Source: DAONLM01 sp035406685 (GTDB lineage Bacteria > Spirochaetota > GWE2-31-10 > MWDO01). Taken from it: a DNA stretch of 35,853 bases. Position numbers and translations under genes: made by a program. Location: contig DAONLM010000005.1 of the NCBI GenBank assembly GCA_035406685.1, positions 1-35,853 of the forward strand, in the 5' to 3' direction. Below, piece by piece: positions 18,198 through 24,290 of the stretch. The notes below the pieces were generated by a model. The model was not told where the DNA came from, made no database searches, and worked only from the letters and a program-made list of their open reading frames with translations. Every line of letters begins with the position of its first letter. The stretch's first letter is position 1.

Positions 18198-18240
18198 AAG
18201 AAAAAATCCTTATGAAATAGAGTATTTGTAGTTTGCTATA

Positions 18241-18269
18241 ATTATAATCTAAAAATAAATAAAAATCAA
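18241..18269 (-). promoter_or_regulatory. Promoter of the GHKL/HDOD gene
   Basis: Read on the minus strand: TTGATT (18264-18269), 17-base spacer, TATAAT (18241-18246). The predicted start is near 18234, giving a leader of about 37 bases. The same hexamers and spacing occur upstream of the pilZ-type gene. Confidence 0.75.
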
Positions 18270-18553
18270 GATAAAGAAGTAAGAAAGAGTAAATTTTAAA
18301 ACTAAAAAATAAATAATATTATTATAAAAGGCTGTTGGTTAGGCATCGTTAAATTTCAGATTTTAAATCTTAAAGTACGACAATTGTCAATTTTAGCACT
18401 AAATTTGATATACTCACAACATCATAATATATGGAATTATGAATATAAAAATAAAGATTTATATACTCTTTTTTAAATAGCCCCTTTCTTTTATAGGATA
18501 TTTGTCCCTTTCATAATATTAATTTATTCTTTGAATTTTTAGATACTCAGGCT
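18270..18553. other. Intergenic region without a recognisable gene
   Basis: A+T-rich spacer between two minus-strand genes. I see no ORF of substance and no clear terminator for the PilZ gene. The only item noted is TTAAAGTACGACAATT at 18370-18385, which matches 15 of 16 bases of a sequence downstream of the vWA gene (10506-10521, opposite strand). Confidence 0.6.
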
Positions 18554-18895
18554 CTACTTATATATATCTAGTTCTAATAGTTCATGAAATTTATCAAGAG
18601 TCTGTTCCTTAACAAATTCAACTCCAAATCTTATTTTATTTTCTCCTACTTCTTTTACATAAACTACTCTTGATTTTAATTTATAATTATACGGTAAAAC
18701 TTTTATTGTTATATCTTGGCCAACATATAGATCTTTTTCTGTAACTCCTTCAGCATAAAACCCCATTCCAGATTTTGTTGCATCAACAGTGATAGCTGTA
18801 TTTTCCTGAAAAAAACCAGTTGTAAATATAACTGTTCTTAAACACTCTGGCAGGGCTTCAACCGGGATTCTTTCTTCCCTTCTTTTATCTAGCAT
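18554..18895 (-). CDS. PilZ-domain protein (probable c-di-GMP receptor)
   Basis: The protein has 113 residues from the ATG preceded by GGGAGGAATAAA; an upstream in-frame ATG would add 22 hydrophobic residues but has no such site. The PilZ motifs are present: RxxxR as Arg5-Arg9 (RREER), and DATKSG at residues 38-43 in place of the usual D/N-x-S-x-x-G, with Thr at the Ser position. The rest is a beta-barrel ending in RFGVEFVKEQ. It would bind cyclic di-GMP and act on motility or envelope functions; the partner is unknown. It is transcribed from its own promoter in the spacer before the cysteine hydrolase gene. Confidence 0.85.
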   Translation of the reverse strand: MLDKRREERIPVEALPECLRTVIFTTGFFQENTAITVDATKSGMGFYAEGVTEKDLYVGQDITIKVLPYNYKLKSRVVYVKEVGENKIRFGVEFVKEQTLDKFHELLELDIYK

Positions 18896-18932
18896 TTTAT
18901 TCCTCCCAAAATAATATAAATCCTTTATATTA

Positions 18933-18961
18933 ATTATATAAATAAAAATAAAAAAAATCAA
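18933..18961 (-). promoter_or_regulatory. Promoter of the PilZ gene
   Basis: Minus strand: TTGATT (18956-18961), 17-base spacer, TATAAT (18933-18938). The predicted start is near 18926, about 30 bases before the ATG. Confidence 0.75.
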
Positions 18962-18992
18962 ACAAAAAAGAGTAAATTTTTATTTTTTAAAA

Positions 18993-19691
18993 TTATTCTA
19001 AATTTCTTTCTGATGAGTAGATATCTTTTATTATACTATCAAAATTTTTTAAAACAAAATTTGTATTAAAAATCCATCCACCACATAATGAGTATGAACT
19101 CTCAAGAGAAAGCTTATGAATATATTCATAGTAATCGCCTTGCGCATCATCGATATGAATTACAGAGTAGCCATAGTCGGATGCATCTCTTGCTGTTGTC
19201 TCTACGCATTGACTTGTTGCTATACCAGTAAAAAAGATATATGATATGTTATTTTTTTTTAAATATTCATTTATATTTGTAGAATTAAATGCACTAAAAG
19301 TAGTTTTACAAAAGATAATTTCATTCTCTAAGGGTTTTATTTCATCAAGGACAAAGGACATGGGATCATCTTCTAATGGATAAACATTATAAAGGCCGAG
19401 TTTTTCACCTTTATCATTATGATTTTTAAAGAATCTATGGAGATCACTTCTGTCTTTTTTTTTACCGCATAAGCGTAAAAATATAACTGGATAATTATTT
19501 TTTCTGAAGAATGTTTGAAGTTTTTTTATATTCGGTATTAATAAATTTTGACATCTATCTGAAATATATTTTAAAGAATCTTCTCCACTAAAGAAATTAG
19601 AGAGTTTATTAAAACTTGATTCTTTTTTAAAATAATAATTTTGCATATCAACAACAAATAGAGCTGGTAGCCCCCATTTTTTATCTATCAT
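18993..19691 (-). CDS. Isochorismatase-like cysteine hydrolase
   Basis: This 232-residue protein of the isochorismatase/nicotinamidase superfamily has the catalytic triad visible as Asp15 (VVDMQNYY), Lys129 (CKTTFSAF) and Cys162 (GIATSQCVETTARDA). Family members hydrolyse small amides or vinyl ethers. The substrate cannot be told here; nicotinamide is not specifically supported, because the metal-site histidines of PncA are not evident. The gene follows plsC by 17 bases and is probably co-transcribed with it. AAGGA precedes the ATG. Confidence 0.83.
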   Translation of the reverse strand: MIDKKWGLPALFVVDMQNYYFKKESSFNKLSNFFSGEDSLKYISDRCQNLLIPNIKKLQTFFRKNNYPVIFLRLCGKKKDRSDLHRFFKNHNDKGEKLGLYNVYPLEDDPMSFVLDEIKPLENEIIFCKTTFSAFNSTNINEYLKKNNISYIFFTGIATSQCVETTARDASDYGYSVIHIDDAQGDYYEYIHKLSLESSYSLCGGWIFNTNFVLKNFDSIIKDIYSSERNLE

Positions 19692-19708
19692 ATATATTTT
19701 ATCCTTTT

Positions 19709-20452
19709 TTATTTATTAAAATATTTCTCTTTTATCTCTGTATGAATATTTTTTACCATTTCCCAGCAATAGGTAGCAAATTCTGTATCATTTTTGAAAT
19801 TTTCTGGTAGGACTGGTTTGCCAAATTTTAACACCACTCTTTGAAAAAATTTATAGTAAATTCTACCTTTTTGAATAACATTTTTAGTTCCTTCAACAGC
19901 GATAGGAACAACTGCTATCTTTAATTTAAAAGCAAGTTTGACAAGTGCTAAATTTGGTTCTAAGAGTGCTCCATCTTTACTTCTCGTTCCCTCTGGGAAA
20001 TAACACAATGAATATCCATTCTTAAAAAAATCTATTAAATCTTTTATTATTGCCATCCTTGATGATTGTTCATCTCTATCAAAAAATATGCCACCAGCAA
20101 GGACTGTTAAAAAACCTACCAGAGGAATTGCAACAACCTCTTTTTTAGAAAGAGCAGTGGCTTTTGTTTTTGGGACAACAACAGGGATATCTGCCCATGA
20201 TTGATGATTGCAAATATATAAAGTAACTCTTTTGGTATCAACGTTCTCTTTTCCGATTGTTTTTAATCTTATAAAAAGTATAAAGTAATTAAAAATAAAT
20301 GTCCAGGGATTAATTAGGACATATCTTGCTACACCTGCTCTTTTGTTACGTGGTATAAAGATTAGCCACCATGTAAGTAAAAAAAATATTAAAGATAAAA
20401 TTAAAGTAAAAATTCCAGCAAAAAAAGAAAAAATTAAATTTATAATTATCAT
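19709..20452 (-). CDS. plsC: 1-acyl-sn-glycerol-3-phosphate acyltransferase PlsC
   Basis: The protein has 247 residues. An N-terminal hydrophobic region (about 1-33) anchors it to the inner membrane. The acyltransferase motif H-x4-D is His83-Asp88 (NHQSWAD). The substrate-binding motif FPEGTRS is at 152-158, and motif IV-type sequence VVPIAVEGT follows. It makes phosphatidic acid from lysophosphatidic acid. The leader contains a perfect inverted repeat immediately before the start codon, with AGGGA in its loop. It is the first gene of a minus-strand pair with the cysteine hydrolase. Confidence 0.88.
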   Translation of the reverse strand: MIIINLIFSFFAGIFTLILSLIFFLLTWWLIFIPRNKRAGVARYVLINPWTFIFNYFILFIRLKTIGKENVDTKRVTLYICNHQSWADIPVVVPKTKATALSKKEVVAIPLVGFLTVLAGGIFFDRDEQSSRMAIIKDLIDFFKNGYSLCYFPEGTRSKDGALLEPNLALVKLAFKLKIAVVPIAVEGTKNVIQKGRIYYKFFQRVVLKFGKPVLPENFKNDTEFATYCWEMVKNIHTEIKEKYFNK

Positions 20453-20455
20453 AGT

Positions 20456-20478
20456 TTATTAACATCCCTTGTTAATAA
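20456..20478 (-). promoter_or_regulatory. Perfect inverted repeat in the plsC leader
   Basis: TTATTAACA (20456-20464) and TGTTAATAA (20470-20478) form 9-base arms around TCCCT, which on the mRNA sense is AGGGA. The repeat ends 3 bases from the plsC ATG. It may be a DNA operator, or an RNA hairpin presenting the only SD-like sequence in its loop. Confidence 0.6.
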
Positions 20479-20492
20479 GTTTCTATTTTTTA

Positions 20493-20521
20493 CTATTATC
20501 AAAAAAAGCTATTTATATCAA
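20493..20521 (-). promoter_or_regulatory. Candidate plsC promoter
   Basis: Minus strand: TTGATA (20516-20521), 17-base spacer, TAATAG (20493-20498). The predicted start is near 20486, placing the inverted repeat at 20456-20478 inside the 5' leader. Confidence 0.5.
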
Positions 20522-20665
20522 TAAAAAATTTTATTTTTTTGATTTAAGGAGCAATTTTACTTTTAGTAAATTAGAGGAATAGAATTATCCTTAGGCTAAT
20601 TTTATTTGATAGAAAGATATAATAGGCTTATTTATTTTTTTGCAAAAAATTTTTAATAACTCTTA

Positions 20666-21208
20666 CTAATAGTATGTCTCAAAACCCACAACTTGATAAC
20701 AATTATTGTAAATTGCCTTGTAGAATGGTGTGGTGTTACCTTCAAAGTGGGATAATTCTCTGCTCTTTTCCCACTTTTTTATCTTTGTTAGCCTCAAGAA
20801 TAGCCTCAATGTTATTACACTACATTTCATCTCAACCCCTGTAATGCCAAGTTTCTCATACTCTTCCAAAAAAAGTAGGATAATTCTCCTCAATAAACAC
20901 CCCATGCTGAAAAAATTAAGATCAGCATGGATCTTCTTCAAAAATCTGTAATCCTGTTTTGACAGATAAATATGGATCTTACTATCTCCATCTATTCTTT
21001 CGTATTTATTTCCATCCTCTGGACCAAAACAATATATCTTTTTTACTCTATTAGTATAAAGTTGTAAGATATATACAACAAGTCCAGAAATAGATATGTT
21101 GAATTTTTTTGCAATATCTGCAAGTCTTTTCTTCATAGCAGAGTTAACAACAAAGTGTAACTCATGCTCTACAGTATATTTTTCTAAAATTTTACAAATG
21201 TTATTCAT
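20666..21208 (-). CDS. Uncharacterised protein with two ribbon-helix-helix-like repeats (paralogue A)
   Basis: The protein has 180 residues. Two similar segments are seen: residues about 15-53 (HFVVNSAMKKRLADIAKKF, then ISISGLVVYIL) and about 77-115 (KIHIYLSKQDYRFLKKI, then FFSMGCLLRRIILLFLEEY). Each looks like a ribbon-helix-helix unit: one strand, two helices, and a Ser before the second helix. A basic C-terminal tail follows. The order matches the gene at 35580, and the upstream regions of the two genes are nearly identical. A single-chain RHH DNA-binding protein, as in F-plasmid TraY, is the best guess. Resemblance to Leptospira DUF1564 is from memory only. GGAGGG lies 6 bases before the ATG. 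It diverges from the CBM20 lipoprotein gene. Confidence 0.65.
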   Translation of the reverse strand: MNNICKILEKYTVEHELHFVVNSAMKKRLADIAKKFNISISGLVVYILQLYTNRVKKIYCFGPEDGNKYERIDGDSKIHIYLSKQDYRFLKKIHADLNFFSMGCLLRRIILLFLEEYEKLGITGVEMKCSVITLRLFLRLTKIKKWEKSRELSHFEGNTTPFYKAIYNNCYQVVGFETYY

Positions 21209-21227
21209 AAAAAACCCTCCATAATAA

Positions 21228-21290
21228 AAATACTTTCTATAATATTAATCACAAAATTTTTGAAAAAATCCTTTACAAAATTCGAAAAAA
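21228..21290 (-). promoter_or_regulatory. Conserved upstream element, copy A
   Basis: On the minus strand this stretch reads TTTGTAAAGGATTTTTTC, then AAAAATTTTGTGATTAATAT, then TATAGAAAG. The 20-base middle part is identical to copy B (35497-35557), and the flanks match with few changes. A -10-like TATAGA lies at its downstream end with TTCAAA 17 bases upstream, so it probably contains the promoter. CAAAA-A-TTTTG is a small inverted repeat within it. Confidence 0.7.
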
Positions 21291-21320
21291 AATTGTCTAA
21301 GAAATAAATTATTTTAATAG

Positions 21321-21338
21321 TGTTTCAAAAAAGAAACA
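21321..21338. promoter_or_regulatory. Inverted repeat TGTTTC-N6-GAAACA
   Basis: TGTTTC (21321-21326) and GAAACA (21333-21338) are perfect 6-base arms with an all-A spacer. The site lies between the two divergent genes, 8 bases upstream of the lipoprotein -35. It is a candidate operator. Confidence 0.45.
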
Positions 21339-21346
21339 ATTTTTAC

Positions 21347-21375
21347 TTGACAAGTATAAAAAAATATATTATATA
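21347..21375 (+). promoter_or_regulatory. Promoter of the CBM20 lipoprotein gene
   Basis: TTGACA (21347-21352), 17-base spacer, TATATA (21370-21375). The predicted start is near 21382, at the base of a hairpin. Confidence 0.8.
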
Positions 21376-21379
21376 TATT

Positions 21380-21397
21380 CCATATTTAAAAATATGG
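21380..21397 (+). promoter_or_regulatory. 5'-end hairpin overlapping the ribosome binding site
   Basis: CCATATT (21380-21386) pairs with AATATGG (21391-21397) around TAAA. Its last two bases are the first GG of the SD GGAGG (21396-21400). It begins at the predicted transcript 5' end, so it could protect the mRNA or restrict translation. Confidence 0.55.
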
Positions 21398-21406
21398 AGG
21401 TATAAC

Positions 21407-22162
21407 ATGAAAAAAGTAAACAAATTAAATTTAATGTTCTCAATTTTAGTAATGATAGTATTTTTATTTTCCTGTGCTCAAGGTATTGACAATCCAGTAC
21501 AAAATCAGGATATGCCTGGCTATGAATCAAATCCTTTTGTTATGACAGAAACTAAATTGGTTCAAAATAACAGTAATACTGGCATGGTAAGTATCAATGT
21601 TTTTGAGGTTAAAATTATCAATGGTAACTATGATGTTTCTACTCCATTAGTTGGAGCTGGAATTTATGTTGATGGCGTTTTACCTTATGGTGGTAGTGCA
21701 AGTGGCTACACAAATTCAAATGGGAATGCAACAATATCTTTAACAGAAGGGACTCATACTTTTGTTATTGCAAAAATGACATCAAGTCATTCTTATTATG
21801 TAAGTAAAGTATATACTACAACAGTATATAAAGGTATGACAACAGAGATCTATTTTTCTGTATGTCCTATAGAGGCAAAGGTTACTGCTCATATAGATGT
21901 GGGCTGGGGGAATGCTTTATATATTACTGGTCAGGGTGATTTATTAGGTTCATGGCAGACTGCTTATAAGATGTCATATTCTAATGGCACATGGGTATAT
22001 AATGGATACTTACCAAAAGGAATTGAATATAAGGTTGTAAAATATAGCTGGGTATCGGGAAATGAAATTCCTACTACTTATGTTCAATGGGAAAAGGGAT
22101 ATAATCATAGAATTGAGAACAATGGTCCATACACAAATAATGACATATGGCCACAATTTTAA
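21407..22162 (+). CDS. Lipoprotein with C-terminal CBM20-type starch-binding domain
   Basis: The protein has 251 residues from the ATG after GGAGG; a longer in-frame reading would spoil the signal peptide. The lipoprotein signal ends in LFSC, with Cys23. Residues about 50-160 look like a beta-sandwich of the carboxypeptidase-regulatory or PEGA sort (PLVGAGIYVDGVLPYG, SNGNATISLTEGTHTF). Residues about 165-251 resemble CBM20: LYITGQGDLLGSWQTAYKM, GIEYKVVKYSW, then VQWEKGYNHRIE, keeping the two tryptophans expected for glucan binding. No catalytic domain is present. It may display glucan binding on the cell surface. It diverges from tandem-RHH gene A, which might regulate it. Confidence 0.75.
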   Translation: MKKVNKLNLMFSILVMIVFLFSCAQGIDNPVQNQDMPGYESNPFVMTETKLVQNNSNTGMVSINVFEVKIINGNYDVSTPLVGAGIYVDGVLPYGGSASGYTNSNGNATISLTEGTHTFVIAKMTSSHSYYVSKVYTTTVYKGMTTEIYFSVCPIEAKVTAHIDVGWGNALYITGQGDLLGSWQTAYKMSYSNGTWVYNGYLPKGIEYKVVKYSWVSGNEIPTTYVQWEKGYNHRIENNGPYTNNDIWPQF

Positions 22163-22190
22163 TTTAAAAAATCTATCTTGTTTATACAAA

Positions 22191-22222
22191 AAAGGCTGTC
22201 TTTATGGCAGCCTTTTTATTTT
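22191..22222 (+). terminator. Rho-independent terminator after the lipoprotein gene
   Basis: AAAGGCTGTC (22191-22200) pairs with GGCAGCCTTT (22206-22215) with one G-U, around the loop TTTAT. It is followed by TTATTTT. Confidence 0.92.
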
Positions 22223-22279
22223 ACTTAATAAATATTTTTATAAAATTTTTAAAATATATATTTTTCTTTACCTAAAATA

Positions 22280-22377
22280 TTGATTTTTTTAAAAAAATCG
22301 GTTAAAATAAGTAAGAAATGTTTTTATATTGATATCTGATGAATTTTAAGATAAAATATTAAATTCATATATGAATT
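22280..22377 (+). promoter_or_regulatory. mnmG upstream region: two candidate promoters and a 16-base palindrome
   Basis: P1 is TTGATT (22280-22285), 17-base spacer, TAAAAT (22303-22308). P2 is TTGATA (22329-22334), 17-base spacer, TAAAAT (22352-22357). The perfect palindrome AATTCATATATGAATT (22362-22377) covers the predicted start of P2 (about 22364), a typical repressor position. Confidence 0.5.
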
Positions 22378-22406
22378 CAAGTCAATAATCTTGTTATGGG
22401 AAAATT

Positions 22407-24290
22407 ATGCTTCATAAAGATTTTGATATAATTGTTATTGGTGGTGGGCATGCCGGATGTGAGGCTGCTAATATCTGTGCAAAAAGAGGTTATAAGACAA
22501 TCTTAATCACTCAAAATTTAGATCAAATAGCAAGGATGAGTTGTAATCCTGCAATTGGCGGCATCGCAAAGGGGCATATTGTCTCTGAGGTTGATGCTCT
22601 TGGTGGGATAATGGCAAAAATCATTGATAAGACAATGATTCAATTCAGACTTCTTAATACTAAAAAAGGTCCTGCTGTTCAGGCAAAAAGAGCTCAGGCT
22701 GATAAGTTAGAATACAGTGTAACAATGAGAAAATATTTAGAATCTCTTAATAATTTAACCCTATTTCAGGACACAGTAGTTGATTTAATCGTTGAAAAAA
22801 ATAGAATAATTGGTGTTGTTACAGAAAGAGGGAATAGGATTACTGCTAAAGCTGTTGTTCTTACTACTGGGACTTTTATGGAAGGTAAGATTCATATAGG
22901 GGAGTTTCAGGCAATATCGGGTAGATTTGGCGAACCTGCTGCTCTTGGACTTTCTGAAAATTTAAGAAAATTGGGATTTACTATTGGTAGATTAAAAACT
23001 GGCACCCCAGCAAGAGTAAAAAAAAGAAGCATTGATTTTGATAAACTTGAGATGCAAATTGGTGATCCAGAGATGTTTAGATTCTCAAATTTTACCTTTG
23101 AACTAATTAATAGGCCAAATGTTCCATGTTATATAACTTATACAAATGAGAATACACATAAAATAATAAGAGAAAATTTTCATAGATCTCCACTTTTTAG
23201 TGGTAGAATAAAAGGCATAGGTTCACGATATTGCCCCTCAATAGAGGATAAGGTTAAAAAATTCCCAGAAAAAGATAGACATCAGGTATTTGTTGAACCA
23301 GAAGGTTTATATACTGATGAGATGTATTTAAATGGACTTTCATCTTCGTTACCAGAGGATGTTCAATTTGCCTTTTTAAGAACCATAAGGGGATTTGAAC
23401 ATATAGAAATTGTAAGGCCAGCATATGCTGTTGAGTATGATTTTATCAATCCTATTCAATTAAAGCCATCTCTTGAAACAAAATTAATTTCTGGACTATT
23501 TATAGCAGGTCAGACAAATGGGACATCAGGGTATGAAGAGGCAGCAGGGCAGGGGATAATTGCTGGGATAAATGCCTTTTTGTATGTTGAAAATGAGCCG
23601 CCTTTTATTCTTGGAAGGGATGAGGCCTATATTGGAGTGTTGATAGATGATCTTGTTACAAAAGGAGTTGATGAGCCTTATAGAATGTTTACCTCCCGTG
23701 CAGAATATAGATTAAAATTAAGAAGCGATAATGCAGACATAAGACTTGCAAAGTATGCAATAAAATATGGTTTAATCACAGAAGATGAAAAAAAATTCTT
23801 TCTACAAAGGGAAAATGACATAGAAGAGATAAAAAAAAGATTGCATCAACTAAAATTAACAGAAGAAGAGATTTATAAAATAAATATAGAGAGTATAAAA
23901 AAAGGGAGTGACTGGGTGAAATATTTAAAAAATCCAGAAGTTGATGTTATTGATGCTTATCATCTTTATAAGGAGAGTCATCCGGATATTCAAAAAGAGA
24001 ATTTTTTAACAGCAGCAATCGAGATAAAATATAAAGGATATATTGATAGACACAATAGATATATTGAAAGAGATAAAAAGATGGAAATGAGGGAAATTCC
24101 AGAAGATATAGATTATGATGCTATTTTTGGACTATCTACCGAAGGAAGAGAAAAATTAAAAAAAATAAAACCAAAAACATTAGGCATGGCATCTCGTATT
24201 TTAGGAGTAAGCCCATCGGACATATCTATTCTTTCAATGCATCTTTATTTAATAAATAAAAAAAAGGATAAAAAACAAAATGAAGAATAA
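22407..24290 (+). CDS. mnmG: tRNA uridine 5-carboxymethylaminomethyl modification enzyme MnmG (GidA)
   Basis: This 627-residue FAD protein works with MnmE to modify U34 of certain tRNAs. The N-terminal dinucleotide-binding motif is IVIGGGHAGCEAA. Family signatures follow: RMSCNPAIGGIAKGH, then GPAVQAKRAQADK, LKTGTPARV, and the C-terminal FAD motif GLFIAGQTNGTSGYEEAAGQG. The C-terminal helical domain ends normally (LGMASRILGVSPSDISIL). The ribosome binding site is weak (ATGGG). Length is full. It overlaps the next gene by 11 bases, so translation is likely coupled. Confidence 0.97.
   Translation: MLHKDFDIIVIGGGHAGCEAANICAKRGYKTILITQNLDQIARMSCNPAIGGIAKGHIVSEVDALGGIMAKIIDKTMIQFRLLNTKKGPAVQAKRAQADKLEYSVTMRKYLESLNNLTLFQDTVVDLIVEKNRIIGVVTERGNRITAKAVVLTTGTFMEGKIHIGEFQAISGRFGEPAALGLSENLRKLGFTIGRLKTGTPARVKKRSIDFDKLEMQIGDPEMFRFSNFTFELINRPNVPCYITYTNENTHKIIRENFHRSPLFSGRIKGIGSRYCPSIEDKVKKFPEKDRHQVFVEPEGLYTDEMYLNGLSSSLPEDVQFAFLRTIRGFEHIEIVRPAYAVEYDFINPIQLKPSLETKLISGLFIAGQTNGTSGYEEAAGQGIIAGINAFLYVENEPPFILGRDEAYIGVLIDDLVTKGVDEPYRMFTSRAEYRLKLRSDNADIRLAKYAIKYGLITEDEKKFFLQRENDIEEIKKRLHQLKLTEEEIYKINIESIKKGSDWVKYLKNPEVDVIDAYHLYKESHPDIQKENFLTAAIEIKYKGYIDRHNRYIERDKKMEMREIPEDIDYDAIFGLSTEGREKLKKIKPKTLGMASRILGVSPSDISILSMHLYLINKKKDKKQNEE

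Noticed and set aside
22282..22299. Palindrome GATTTTTTTAAAAAAATC near mnmG
   Set aside because: T-run/A-run symmetry is expected often in such A+T-rich DNA; it overlaps the P1 promoter and gives no stable stem.
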